Positions 11,270-22,881 of a DNA stretch of 64,000 nucleotides are shown here, in pieces. Within the stretch, counting starts at the first letter, position 1, and each line of letters begins with the position of its first letter. The DNA lies in contig OX637392.1 in assembly GCA_951799425.1 (NCBI GenBank), forward strand, positions 40,624,593 to 40,688,592, written 5' to 3'. The translations under genes were made by a program, and so were the position numbers. Below the pieces are notes generated by a model. The model ran no database searches, was not told the DNA's origin, and was given only the letters and a program-made list of their open reading frames with translations. The stretch comes from Ilex aquifolium (Eukaryota > Streptophyta > Magnoliopsida > Aquifoliales > Aquifoliaceae).

Positions 11270-13025
11270 TTAAGTATTTTCAGGAGCTTGAGAGGAGCTA
11301 GGAAAGCAGTGCTTGGAATAGAGCTCGGAAGAAGCCGGGACCCCGGCGGCAGTCAATGCAGCATGCCAACCCTTGCTGAAAAACGCATCTTGCAGTTGAG
11401 GAATCTGTAAAGCCAGGGCGTTCTCTGCTTTCTCAACCCCTTCATCATAAGCGGCATCTTCTTTCCCTTTTGCCTCGGCCTTGTATTTATCAAACTCTTC
11501 AAGGAGACTTGTATAATCGAGCTGGGATTGAGAGAGCTCCACAATAGCTTCATGTTCAGAATCTTTAAGTTTGCCAATTTCTGCTTTCAGCTGACGGTTC
11601 TCTTCTGTAAGGCTCTGATTGTTAGCCTGCAAAACCTTAGCCTCATCGCAGATTTTGGCGTACTCCTCATCCACTGACTCCTTCTTGGCAAGCGCTGAGG
11701 CCTGGGCATGAATAACATCTTTCATGACCTTATCCTTTCTTGCTATCCTGGCTCCTACCTCGTGCACTTTTTGAAGACCCTACAAGTTGGAGAGCAAAAA
11801 GACTTGGTAAAATTCTTAACAAAAGAAAAGCAGACAGAAGACTTACCAACACCATATGTTGAATTGCTTGGCGGGACACTTCGTCATCAGTCAATGCCTC
11901 ATTCATAGCAAGGTCCCGAGGCAGAATGACCCCTCTGGCGATCCCTACTGCGACATTGAAGTCTTCAATGACAGAGTCTTTCGAGGAGATCTCTTTCCTT
12001 TTTGATCTAAAGATAGGACGGAAAGGAGTATCGGCTGATTTAGGAGAAGCACTTGCCTCGGCCTCACCAGTCCTACGTCTTTTAGGAGCTGGGTCCTCGG
12101 CGAGTTCAAAAATTGAGTCATCTTCAGGAAGAGGAGACTGAAAAGAATTTGGAAGCTCTAACTCTTATGGAATCAGAGTATCTGTATTCTGAATCAGGTC
12201 TGCTGCGTCGCTGCTTGGAACGACATCTTCAGTTAAGGGGGCAGTCTCGGCAGGGACCTCGGTGTCAGTTTCGTCCAGTATAGTTATTGAAGGTATGGCG
12301 GATTGGGGAGTAGGCTCAGAAGTTTGGGTTGGTTCAACAGTGGATAGGAAATCCAAGAAATTCTTCACCGTTCTACGCCCAGAAGCAGCAAGGGAGGACT
12401 TTTTGCGGGCTCGAGGGGTTTGCTCCCTAGCATTCTGAATGGCCTCCCGATCTGCCGCTAATGTGGTGTTAGGTCGGTTCGGCACCGCAATGAAAGAGGT
12501 ATAGGACGGAGTATACCCAAGTAGAGTGTGGGCAGCTCGGCAGAATAAAGACTCGTTGAAGTCCCAAACCTTTCTGAGTTCTTCCATCTTTACAGCTGAC
12601 TCATGAATCCTGCCCTTTACGGTCTCGCCTTCAAGCAAAAAGATCATGTCAGAAAATAGCAAGCAAAGAGAAAATAGCAAGAGGCAATTTTAAGAGTAAA
12701 AAATTCATATACCTGGAGTGCCTTCTTCGAAAGGACAACGATAGGAGGGGGTGGCATTTGCAGCGTATTCCCAATTTTCAGAAACAAAAACAATGTCATT
12801 CTCGTGACCCTTGTTAGAATCTGGAAGGTGAGTAACCAGATAACGATCTTTCTTCCTCACCGCTAGGTAGTAGTTGTCCCCAGTTGGTTTAAGAATGTAG
12901 CAAAACAGAATCTCCCATAAACCAAGATTCAAACCCAGAAGTTTATTCAAAGCAGCTACTCCCATCACAATCCTAAAGAAGTTGGGGCAGCACTGGAAAG
13001 GACAGAGCTTCGTAGCAGAGAGCAC
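11270..13025 (-). pseudogene. Antisense spliced gene of element A (Transposase_28-like plus coiled coil)
   Basis: Three exons on the strand opposite pol: 13025-12713, 12628-11847 and 11779-11270. The introns 12712-12629 and 11846-11780 have GT..AG ends (the second begins GTAAGT and ends TTGTAG), and the phases match at both joins. Exon 1 resembles the family annotated as 'putative gypsy type transposon' (PF04195): CCPNFFRIVMGVAALNKL, then YYLAVRKKDRYLVTHLPDSN, then VSENWEY. Exon 2 is Ser/Thr/Glu-rich with basic patches (ARKKS, PKRRRTG). Exon 3 is a coiled coil (EENRQLKAEIGKLKDSEHEA). About 535 codons with one in-frame TAA at 12165. The N-terminus is lost at the truncated right edge of the element. 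Function unknown; a nuclear, DNA-associated role is only a guess. Confidence 0.7.
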
Positions 13026-13058
13026 CCAGAGGAGCAGAGAGCACCCATCACAATCCTA
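12961..13058. repeat. Short direct repeats at the broken end of element A
   Basis: CCCATCACAATCCTAA occurs at 12961-12976 and again at 13043-13058, and GCAGAGAGCACCCA recurs about 20 bp apart around 13014-13046. The second copy marks the junction where element A similarity ends. This looks like a repair footprint (template switching or illegitimate recombination) that removed the element's 3' end. Confidence 0.65.
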
Positions 13059-13900
13059 ATAAAGTATAGCGGCGTAATAAAATTCATGTCGCAACCCCAA
13101 AAAAATTAAATTGAGTTGAAGTTATAACTCACAGTAGAATAACCCTTTGATCTCAAAATCAGTGGTAGCTAAGGTCTCCATCGGTTGTACTTTGACAATT
13201 TTGTTTGCAGCACTGTTATTGGGACCTAATTCACCATGACTCTTAGATTGACTCTGAGCCTCAAACATTAGAATTTGATGTTGATTCAACAGCTATTATG
13301 CAACCACATCATTAGGTCAATAAATTTAGTCAAATTTTTAGGTTTAAATAGCATTACTCTTTTGTACAAGCCCACCCGAAAGGGTTCTCCTGTGTCATTG
13401 TTTTCGAGTTTGTCTGATTGGCTATAAACTACCTCGACAAGTTGACTGCACTTTCGAGCAATTCTCAACACTCAATCATGGTGCTCGAACAAGCTCTGTT
13501 CATTATGTAGGGTGTTTTCTTGTACAACTACAGTTGGAGGATACATTTGAAAGGGAAAGGGAAAACCTCATCTAATCTAATAATATATCTATTATTAATA
13601 AGGGCCTGTTATGATTTCGGTACAATACCTCCACTTTTCATTCGCTCTAATCTTCATACGTCTAAATTTTTCTTGTTTTATTGTTTGATATTACTTTATC
13701 ATTTTACTATCAACGAAGACAAATCAATCAAATCAAAGCTTATATTGGGTAACATAGGCATATCTTCATCAATTCCAACCTTTTTAGGAAGTACCTCTTA
13801 ATTCGTTGGGCTTTTCTTATTCGGACGGCTTTTCCATAGCTTCTGCCCTTGACAATATGGTTTGTTGAATTCCGTTTGTTAATTCTACTTTATATAAGCA
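13059..13900. other. Unassigned sequence between element A and the Helitron pair
   Basis: AT-rich. A 61-codon minus-strand ORF at 13286-13471 (contains SQLVEVVYSQSDKLENN) does not match anything I recognise and has no clear splice context. At 13588 there is A then TCTATTATTAATAAGGGCC, which looks like a plus-strand Helitron 5' end, but I found no matching hairpin and CTRR end for it. Confidence 0.35.
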
Positions 13901-14564
13901 CTAGTTATTGCATGTGTCTGAAGGCACATAATAATAAAAAATAATAAATAATAAACATATTTGTATTCATATTCAAAATCAAATCACAAACATAGATGAG
14001 AGATAAATGAATTTAGGCATCGGTTGTAGTGGGGGTGAGAAGTGGTGGTGGTAGGAGACGGTAATAGTTGTGAGTGGCAATGACCGTGGTGGCGGTGGCG
14101 GTGGCGGTGGTGGTGGCAGCGGCAATGGCGACGGTGGCGGCGGCGGTGACGGTGGTGGTGGTGGCGGCGACGGCGACAGCGGCGATGATGGTGATGGTGG
14201 TGGCGGCAGCGACGGTGGTGGTAGTGGCGGCGACGGCGGCAATGGTGGTGGCGATGGCGGCGGCGACGGTGGTGGCGGTGGTGGCAGAGGCGGTGGTGGT
14301 GGCGGTGGTGATAGAGGTATTGGTGGGGCAGTTTCAATCATTATTTTTTTTTAAAGTACTTATAAGAAATAATGTTTAGAAGTACTTTTAAAAAGTCACT
14401 CCAAACACACCTTTAGGGGCCTATTTTTCCTATTAAATTTAGGGTGTTAATATTAGCCGTAAGATTAACTTTAAAGTAAAATTTAAAGCAATCTGAACCG
14501 CAAAAAACAAAAATCATTTTGTTTATCTTTTGAAATTTGAATTGTAAGCTACTTTATTATATAG
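13901..14564 (-). mobile_element. Non-autonomous Helitron, copy 1 of a head-to-tail pair
   Basis: On the minus strand the element ends in CTAG (13904-13901) followed by host T. The end is preceded by a hairpin with stem ATGTGCC/GACACAT and loop TTCA (13912-13929) and a 7-base spacer. Its 5' end CTATATAATAAAGTAGC directly follows the 3' end of copy 2 at 14565. The body is a GGT/GGC tract with AT-rich flanks. No Rep/helicase is present, so it would depend on enzymes from elsewhere. Confidence 0.75.
14040..14330. repeat. GGT/GGC-rich imperfect trinucleotide tract, Helitron copy 1
   Basis: An imperfect run of GGT, GGC, GAC and GGA triplets. It yields long spurious ORFs (poly-Gly on plus; Pro- and His-rich on minus) that I do not regard as genes. 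Confidence 0.9.
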
Positions 14565-15177
14565 TAGTTATTACCTGTGCCTGAAGGCACAGAGTAATAA
14601 AAAATGGTAAATAATATACATATTTGTATTTATATCAAAACTCAAATCACAAACATAGAGAAGAGATAAAAGAATTTAAGTATCGGTTTGTAGTTGGGGT
14701 GAGAGGTGGTGGGCGGCAGTGACAGTGGTGGTGGTAGGAAATGGTGATGGTTGTGGTGGGGTGGTGGCAATGGTGGTGGCGTTGGGGGAGACAGTGGTGG
14801 TGGCGATGGTAGAGGCGGTGGTGGTGGTGGCAGTGGTGGCGACGACGACGATGGTGGTGGTGGCAGTGGTAGTGACGGCGGCGGTAGTGGTGGTTGTGGT
14901 GGCGGTGGTAGTGGTGGGGGTGCTGGTGGTGGTGGTGGAGCGGTTTCAAACACAATTTTTTTTTAAAAGTATTTATGAGAAATAATTTTTAAAAGTACTT
15001 TTAAAAATTTACTCCAAACATACCCTTAGGGGCCTATTTTTCCTATTAAATTTAGGGTTTAATATTAGCCGTTAGATTAGTTTTAAAGTAAAATTTAAAG
15101 TGATCTCAACCGCGAATAGCAAAAGTCATTTTGTTTATCTTTTGAGATTTGAATTGTAAGCTACTTTATTATATAGA
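14565..15177 (-). mobile_element. Non-autonomous Helitron, copy 2 of a head-to-tail pair
   Basis: On the minus strand it begins TCTATATAATAAAGTAGC at 15177, preceded by host A, and ends CTA at 14567-14565. A perfect hairpin CTGTGCC/GGCACAG with loop TTCA lies at 14575-14592. It is homologous to copy 1 along its whole length: both carry the CAAATCACAAACATAGA word, the GGT/GGC tract, and the CAAACA(C/T)ACC(T/C)TTAGGGGCC word. Confidence 0.78.
14705..14945. repeat. GGT/GGC-rich imperfect trinucleotide tract, Helitron copy 2
   Basis: Counterpart of the tract in the neighbouring Helitron copy. The triplet order differs between the two, so the tracts have been rearranging since duplication. ORFs across it are artefacts of composition. 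Confidence 0.9.
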
Positions 15178-17617
15178 TAGTAGTGTTGGAACTTTTACCG
15201 GTAATTCTCTTCCAAGCTTGTTTTTAGCTCCCTTAGTTGGCTTAAGTAAGTTTCGGGGCTCTTACGAGTGGGTTAATTCTAAGTGCTTTAAATCATATAC
15301 ATATGCATGTGTAAATCAAACCAAAATTTTGTTTGGAGTACACAAAGAAGGGGAATTAGATATGTGCTTAGGTTTAAGGCAGATCTGTGCTCAGTATGTG
15401 AGAGAGAGAGAGAGAGAGAAGGGAGAGGGTTAAGGTTAGGGTTAGGGTTAAGGGAAGGGAAATGGGTAAGGGACGAACCCTCATATATTTTATTTATTAT
15501 TTATTTATTTTAAACTAAATCAAAGGGGTAAAAATAATCATTTTACCACTTCCGTAACAAGTCTGGTAACATCAGGCACTTTTAACCATGACAAGGGGCC
15601 TTCGTGTCAGTTTTGTAACCTCCAAGGGTGTCCATGTTAGTTGGTTAAATGTCAGGGGTGTGAGTAAAATTTACCCAAAGATTATTCTATCCCTCAAGTT
15701 TCGTATCAAAACCCATTAATATTTTTCTAGCACTTGCAGTAGTAAAAAAAATTAATGTGAAAATGGAAAATTCAAGTTCTCCCATATTTCAAAATTATGC
15801 AAGTTCAATTATCAAAGATGTTGGTGAGACCAAGTGGACTTATGATGTTGTGAAGACCTCGTTAATGGCAAAACGTGTGTTGATGTAGTAGTTGGCACCA
15901 TTCTAATTGAATCGAGGTACATGTGAGTTTGGTAAAATCGATAAAGAAGACAAAAGTTGTGATGAGATATCGGATAAAAAAACTTATGAACAAAAATAGG
16001 AATGAACAAGTATATCAATTACATGGAGGAGATGGTATTTTTGAAGTGCTAGATACTTTTGATTTTGATGATTTTAAATTGATATTTGATCTTTACAATT
16101 TTGAGTTGCCAGTTGAACAAATTTGTTTTGGCCATCATCCTTGTTATCATAAAAGTTTGAGGGAGTCAATGAGTATGCCTCATGGATTTGTTAGTGGAAT
16201 TAAGACTGAAGTGCCATAATCCTCAATTGGAATGTGCATGATTTAATCCTTCAAATGACCAAAGAAATTGAAACCTGCTGATATACTACACAAATTGAAA
16301 CCTAGTCCAAACCTCATATTTGAAAACTGTGACATGAAGGTGTACCATTGGACCTTTTGGTTACTACATCTTCTAGGAAAACATGGAAGAGACTTATCCT
16401 GGGCCCAATATTTTTCCTAAAACATTGACTATAATACCTATTGAAAACAACATGTTAATAAAACTTGAATACAAAAAACTAATAAATACTTTTATATATC
16501 AAAAGATAATAATATAAATAATATTGTATAATGATTTAAATCATAAAATTTACTTTAAAAATTAATAGGACCTCATTTAAAATTTCGTTTTAGGCCTCAT
16601 TATGTGTTGGGCAACCTCTGGAAAAGCTCAATCTCAAGTATAAGACAATTGCAGACATGCTACAACATAGTAAGTTGATTAAAGGAATCATAACTCTGAG
16701 TATGAGTTTTTTTTTTTAAGAGGAAGGATCTGATGTAGGACGAAAATCAATAATTTCTATAATTTAATTTTGATTTTGATTTTTATGAGTACTTTTAGAG
16801 ATCATAATTTAGTTAGGAGTATTTTATTGTAGCCTATAATATTTATTTTCCTACATCATGCCAAATTTGAACAAACGTGTTTTTGTTCTTGTTCTTTCTT
16901 TTTAGTAACTTTCCTAAGATTAAAGATTTATGTCCATTTTGAAAATCTGTTAGGATTTGGAGATTTCTATAGATTGCCATATTTACTAGGATTTTTAGTC
17001 GGTTAATCAATTCAATCAATAACATTTCCAGAGTTTTCTTTCATTTTCTTTATGGATTCATATATGTTTTCTTTGCATTGACGACGTTCTTTTTTTTTTT
17101 TGCTACTCCGTTACCACATAAAAAACACAACAATCCCATGTTCTGTACATAGTTTTGGGCCCTGTCTTTAGTTGGTAATTGACCCTTGAAAGGCAACCAA
17201 AGAACAAAGCTCCTATTATTGATTTTTCATATATGTAGGCCGTTGCATTCAAATACTTAGGTCTCTGAAGTGCTGTCCATGACTTTAAAAATATCCCCAT
17301 CCAAACTCTCATAAGTGGTCTGACCACACCAACCCCACATGGATCTGTTTACTCAGAGCCCACTCTAAAAACCCCACGTCCAGCGAATCCATTCTGACAC
17401 ACAACCACTTCATTGAATCAAACTATCTACCATAATAACTAAGATACAGCCTCTTACATTCACTTCCTATAGGAAAAGAAGTACGTGCTCATTTCACATA
17501 AATAGGCCCCACTGTGGTATTAATGTGCTGTCAATCTACCCCAAGTCTAAATCCCTGAACTATGTCCAAATCATTCATATTATCTCCTAAACTATTAACT
17601 TTTTTTTTTATAAACTA
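15178..17617. other. AT-rich region with a possible small decayed ORF and a microsatellite
   Basis: A (GA)n run sits at about 15401-15425, followed by two TTAGGG units in AAGGTTAGGGTTAGGGTTAA (15433-15452). At 15763 a 41-codon frame starts MENSSSPIFQNYASS and stops; a second frame at 15923-16219 contains VLDTFDFDDFKLIFDLYNFE. Together these may be a broken gene, but I do not recognise the family. From 16230 to 17617 I see no feature beyond homopolymer runs. Confidence 0.35.
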
Positions 17618-17924
17618 CTAGCAATACATCACGTGCGTTGCATGTGATTAATTTTTTTTAAAAAAAAAAATTAATAAATAAATATTTGATACATATATAC
17701 TTGAATTAAATATCATCTCAAATTTACCAAACTTATTTTTTCATCACTCATGCTCCATTATAGAATTTTTGAAAATTTTGTATATTTCCAAGATTTGTTA
17801 TTCTAACATTAAGAAAAATGATAAAAAAAAAAGAAAATAGATAATTAAAGTTCTATTTTTTTCTAAAATTTTGCAATTAAAAGTATTTTTTAGTGATGTT
17901 TAAAAATTAAATTTTTTAAAATTA

Positions 17925-18589
17925 ATTTGATTAAGATTTCACTTATAAATCATTGAACAAAATAAAAATAATTATTAATATACCAATTGTATTAGAACCT
18001 TACTGTATTTATGATTAGTTAGGTCAATTGAGTATACAATGTTATACTATATATATACATTATTTTTCAAAAATTCAAAAATTCAAGTTTTCACATAAAA
18101 TCTTAACACAATTTAAAAAGTTTACTGTACCTAAAAAACCATGTAAAACTATATATACATTATTTTTTATATTAAAAATAAAATAGTTTTGATGAAAAAC
18201 AAAATATACATATTTAGTCATAATATTATCTTTATAAATGAAACGAGTAATATTATATTGATGGAATTTTTGAAGATTTTTTTTTTTTGAATATTTTGTT
18301 AAAACTTATAATAATGCATATATTTTTTAAGAGTAATATAATCAATCAAAACGTTTCATAAAAATTGACATTTATAAATACAGAATAGATAATTAATCAA
18401 ATTAAGATTCTACTTATAAATCATTGAATAAAATAAAAATAATTATTAATATACCAATCATATTGGAACCTTATTGTATTTAGGATTATGTAGGTCAATT
18501 GAGATAAAATTTAATATACAATGCTATAATATATATTATAAAGCATATTAAATTTTTAAAAAAAATCAAGTTTTCACATAAAATCTTAA
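17925..18589. repeat. ~483-bp tandem duplication within the Helitron backbone
   Basis: The word run around CACATAAAATCTTAA at 18092 recurs at 18575, and the flanking text (ACCAATTGTATTAGAACC / ACCAATCATATTGGAACC; AGGTCAATTGAG) recurs at the same spacing. The second copy resumes at 20393 after the LINE insertion (AAAAGTTTACTGTGACT versus AAAAGTTTACTGTACCT). The original backbone therefore held two tandem units before the LINE arrived. Confidence 0.7.
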
Positions 18590-20377
18590 CCCAATCAAAC
18601 CAAACTAAGTCTTATGTCTCAATCATTTGAGATCCGCTATATGAGTCCATCTTCGTCATTCATTTTGATCATGCATTATATGCTCATTTAAGTTAAATAT
18701 TTTCATATCTTTTCTTATTATTTTGTTCAATGTTAATTTAGGTCTACCCCTACTTCTAGTACCATTAAGAGATATTATCTCACTTTTTCGAACCGGTGCT
18801 TCTATCGGCTTCCGTTGAACATGGCCAAACTATTATAATCTATTTTCTCTTCACTTATCCTAAATTGGAGTTACTCATACAATTTCTCTAATACGGTCAT
18901 ATTTTATTCTATCATTTCTAGTTTTTCCACACATCCACCTTAGCATTCTCATTTTCACTACACTCATTTTGTCATTATGTTGTTTCCTAGTTATCTAATA
19001 TTCTGTCTCATATAACATTATTGTCCTTATAGTTGTTCGATAAAACTTACCTTTCAATTTTATTTGTATCATTCTATCACATAATATGCTAGAGGATTTC
19101 CTCCACTTAAGTCAACCGGCATTGATTCTATCAGTTACAGCATCTCCAAGCTCTCCTTCATTTTTAATGATCGATCATAAATATCTAAATTGTTTACTCG
19201 TAAGTATTTCTTGATTTTCAATCTTAACTTTTACACTATGTCTACTTCTTTTATTATTAAAATTGCATTGCATATATTCAGTTTTACTCCTACTTATTTT
19301 AAACCCTTTTGACTCGAGTGTCTCTCTTCAAATTTTTAACTTATTGTTAATCCCCCTTCGAGTTTCATTTACTAATACAATATCATCTGCAAATAGCATA
19401 CACCGTGAGACATCATCTTGAATGTGCCTAGTGAGTTCATCCATAATTAGGGTGAATAGGTATGAACTTTGGGCCGATTCTTGGTATAATCCCACCGTGA
19501 TTGAAAATTCTTTACTTTGTCCCACGAAAGACCTACTTAAGAAGTAGTCTACTTGGCTTTTATTTGGTCCACTCGTAAAGGTTATTAGATGTTCTTCTCG
19601 TTTTCTAAACAAGTTGTTTGCCACTACAAGGTCATATGTCATTGCAAACTCTAAAATACTCTATCCGGCTTCATTTCGATCACCATATCCATAACCGCCA
19701 TGACTCCTTTCATATTATGTCATATCTTTTCCTACATGCCCATTGAAATCTCCATCTATGATTATCTTTTCTGCTATAGGTATATATTGAACTAATTCAG
19801 TCATTTGCTCCCAAAATTGCTTTTTAATATGTTCTTCTAACCCTACTTGAGGTGCATAAGCGCTAATCACATTAATTATATTCTCTCCGACTACAAGTTT
19901 GATAGATATAATCCTATCTCCTTTTCTTGTAACTGCTACTATGCTATCTTTTAGGCCTTTATCTATAACCATTTATACTCCATTTCTTCGTCTATCCTTC
20001 CCTGTATAGTAAATCTTAAATCCTATATTTTCTATCTCCCTTGTCTTCTCACCTACCCACTTAGTTTCTTGTAAGCATGCTATACTAATTTTTCTCCTGC
20101 TCATGTGTCTACTAATTCCATTGTTTTGCCGGTGAGTGTACCTATGTTCCATGTTGCTAATCTAAGTCTATCATCGTGGAATAGCCTCCTTACCCCCCAC
20201 ATCCGTCCATTGAGCAAAGACCCTTACCCATTTATTATCGCACCCGGACGCCGATGTAGCGCCACTAATTTATTTGTTGAAATGCTCTGAGGCAGGCGCA
20301 ACGCCCCTAATTGATTTTTTGAAACGCCCCGAGGAAGGTGCAACACGCCACTTATGGGGAACGACCTAGCATTAGCG
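18590..20377 (-). pseudogene. RTE-type LINE remnant inside the Helitron
   Basis: On the minus strand, 19972-19715 encodes endonuclease pieces (INVISAYAPQVGLEEHI, IIIDGDFNGHVGKD). 19642-19328 jumps after an internal deletion into RT (SSYLFTLIMDELTRHIQDDV, then the catalytic box MLFADDIVLV). The segment to 18600 continues in broken frames (KTEYMQCNF, RMLRWMCG, GHVQRKP). It is flanked by CACATAAAATCTTAA on both sides (18575-18589 and 20378-20392), a 15-bp target-site duplication. Short for the family, with a deletion between endonuclease and RT, so it is dead. Confidence 0.82.
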
Positions 20378-20883
20378 CACATAAAATCTTAAGACAGATT
20401 GAAAAGTTTACTGTGACTAAAAATTATGTAAAGATATAATACATTATTTTTTATCTTAAACATGAAAGGGTTAAACATTTTGATGAAAAATAAAATATAT
20501 ATATACAGGGTTTAACATTTTGATGAAAAATAAAATATACATATATAGTCATAATATTATTTTTATAAATGAGGTAAGTAATATTATATTGATGGAATTT
20601 TTGAAGGTTTTTTTGAATATTTTGTTAAAACTTATAATGATGCATATATTTTTTAAGAGTAATGTAATCAATCAAAAATTTTCATAAAAATTGACATTTA
20701 TACATAGGAAATATATAATTACAAGTGATCTTAAATGTTATTTGGAGATTTAAATGCATAAGGATATGATGATAATTTAGATATTAAGTGTGGAAGGATA
20801 TAGTGACCTTTTTAATTCTTTATGAAGGTAAAATAATGAATCAAAAGTTTTTCATGTTAAGATACTTTTATTAGTAATATAGA

Positions 20884-22148
20884 TTAGTTTGAGTTTTACA
20901 TTTCTACAATCGTTAATTTTTATTCAATTTTTACAACAAATTCGGACAAGAATGAAATTTCACAGTGATAGAAAATGTGATTTTTTTCCCTCCTCAGCTG
21001 GTTGAGATTCAATTTTGCCTTGATTTTTCATAAAAAAAAAAAAGTTGTACAAAAGTTAGCGATTGGGAATTTTGGCTGTCAAACCAATAATTTAAGGTGC
21101 AATGTAATAAATTAGAAAATTTAGGGGCTAATATGAAATGAAAAGCATAGTTTAGGGGATTGTGAATGAGATTATTATTATTATATTGACATATTTAAGT
21201 TTAATTTTTCCCATCACAAAAAATAGGCCATGTTGTGTTATTTATGTAAAGACTACTCTAACTCAGTTTTTAGGTTGAGAGCCTATGTAACCAATTGTTG
21301 GTCTCCACAAAGCATTTCTCTTGTAATCGACAGACTTAATCTTTTTACAAAGTGATCTTAGACAATTGCTGGATGTTGGGTTCAACTATCTTATTTCAGG
21401 ACTTACTTGGATGAATACGATTGATGGATTCAAAGCAAGTAAAATGATAATCAAAAGGTTAACAAAAGGCAAAACACTTTTCTTAATCTAGAAGGTTTCT
21501 AGGTTATAACAGAATGATGAACAACCTCTAAAACTAACTCTATTCTAAAACTAATTAAAAGCTACTCATGGAAATGCCCAAGTCGAAGGTTTTTGACGAG
21601 TTGATCATGTCTTCCTTCTGCAATTAATGCCTCTTTATAGGAATATCTCCATCGACGCTGACACTGGTTCTTTGGGAAATTTATTCTCTTGTCTTAACTA
21701 CTGCCTTTCTGACCCTAGAGACTTCATTAGCTTGAATAATTGTTGTTTTTGTAAATCCCAGAGCAACTGCTTCATTCCCTCAAACACAAGGGTTGTAACT
21801 GTCCTTAAATTCAAAAGCCACATCGACTGGTTTTGCCTGCTCTTTTACTGATTAAATGACTGTCTCGTGGTGCACCCACTTGGCTGATTAATTCCTTAAA
21901 CAAATGTCATACATTGTTTATTCAATAAAATTTTGGAATATGGTCCAAATAATTCCCTTCTCATTTATTTGAGTTAATTTAATAACCTAAATAAATGATC
22001 TTCCACGGGAAACTGAATAGGCGTAAATGTTCCTTTCCAAATGCTATATGAATGTTTGATGGTCCCACCATTTGTTTCACTTTGTGCTTTCTTTTGCTTC
22101 TTATCTTTTTTGCATACCTTCTGCTCCCCTTCTTTTGAACATTGAAAA
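20884..22148. other. Spacer with no recognised gene
   Basis: Mixed AT-rich DNA. The longest ORF (21627-21851, 74 codons) has no recognisable motif. The right part probably represents 5' flank of the PMD pseudogene that starts at 22149. Confidence 0.35.
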
Positions 22149-22660
22149 ATGGCGCCCAAAAAGCAAAAAATTCAGCCAAATGCTTCTACTTCGACTTTAG
22201 ATATCTCTTTCTCTTCGCGATTGCCTCTCGACGTGAAACAAGTTATTCAAGGATCCATAGATAATAGGTTTTTGATTCCCCCCTCAAATTCAAGTTGAAG
22301 TCTTGCACTTGGCCTCTCTTTCAAATCATATGTTTCTAAGGGATTTACAGAATTTTACCCGGTATCCAAATGGGAAACCCTAATATTGCATCAATCCCAT
22401 CTTGAATGAAAATCATAGGACGAAGGGAGCAACCCTCTAAGATTATGGATTAACCTAGGCCAACAGTGGATTGATAGGGTAAAGTAGGTGAAAAAACATT
22501 TCACTTCCCCATGGAGGAAACAAAGGATATATGAAATGATTAGGCTCTAAACTTGTTCATTATCCATGAATCGATGGTTAATTGGTGCAGCTGTATGTTT
22601 CTGGTCTCAATCTTCCAAAGTTATGCTCCTTACTATTGGCATGATGTCTCCATCAATTCT
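22149..22660 (+). pseudogene. Plant mobile domain (PMD) gene remnant, left part
   Basis: Starts MAPKKQKIQPNAS and continues in broken frames through FTEFYPVSKWETLILHQS, SNPLRLWINLGQQWIDRV, KQRIYEMIRL and GAAVCFWSQSSKVMLLTIG, ending MMSPSIL at the copia insertion point. The W-rich order and the FWS..M.SP..LD ending fit the PMD family of plant transposon-derived proteins. There are several in-frame stops (for example TAG inside the WIDRVK region). The coding sense resumes right of the copia element, showing that both parts were once one gene. Confidence 0.7.
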
Positions 22661-22881
22661 TGTTAAGTAAGACAAAACTTTTGTAATGTTTCTCAATATT
22701 TATTCATCATCAGAATAAATGTATTTATAGTATTTTTGATACAATGAGATTGATACAAACTGATATGGTGAGACCTGGTGAAGAGTTCAAGATGTTGTGG
22801 AGATCTTGTTCATCCAAGATAAGAGATAGGAGATAGGAGATAGGAGATAAGATTAGATAGGACTAATCATTATCTATATTA
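22661..22881 (-). repeat. 3' LTR of the copia element
   Basis: Matches the right LTR from TGTTAAGTAAG to TATCTATATTA, with a tandem GGAGATAGGAGATAGGAGATA run near 22828. On the minus strand the LTR starts CGTAATA or TAATA instead of TG, a decayed terminus. It abuts a purine-rich tract (GCGGGGGCG on minus, 22890-22882) that serves as polypurine tract. Confidence 0.88.

Larger units (their letters stand above)
3986..13058 (+). mobile_element. Element A: Tat/Ogre-lineage Ty3 LTR retrotransposon, 3'-truncated
   Basis: The order is LTR, primer site, gag, protease, RT, RNase H, second archaeal-type RNase H, integrase, tandem-repeat 3' region, antisense ORF. The second RNase H between the first RNase H and integrase is diagnostic of the Tat clade (Ogre, Retand and relatives). 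The left limit (TG at 3986) is a guess from where the LINE similarity stops. The LTR right end is set by the primer site. No 3' LTR is found: element sequence stops near 13040-13058 inside the antisense ORF. The coding strand carries several stops, a frameshift and an RT deletion, so the copy cannot move by itself. Confidence 0.85.
17618..20883 (-). mobile_element. Non-autonomous Helitron carrying a LINE insertion
   Basis: On the minus strand the 5' end is A|TCTATATTACTAATAAAAG at 20883, and the 3' end is CTAG (17621-17618) followed by T, as expected for insertion between A and T. A hairpin with a 9-bp stem (one wobble) and a 3-base loop at 17628-17648 stands 6 bases before the end. The length is 3,266 bp, of which about 1.79 kb is an inserted RTE-type LINE. 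The backbone contains two tandem copies of a ~483-bp unit. No Rep/helicase is seen. Confidence 0.8.

Noticed and set aside
13588-13606. Plus-strand Helitron-like 5' end (TCTATTATTAATAAGGG)
   Set aside because: No matching hairpin and CTRR end found downstream on the same strand.
14070-14379. Long ORFs of poly-Gly, poly-Pro and poly-His type on both strands
   Set aside because: They follow from the GGT/GGC triplet composition, are open in several frames at once, and sit inside a non-autonomous Helitron.
15433-15452. TTAGGG units resembling telomere repeat
   Set aside because: Only two perfect units beside a (GA)n run. Most plants use TTTAGGG; too short to be an interstitial telomere with any confidence.
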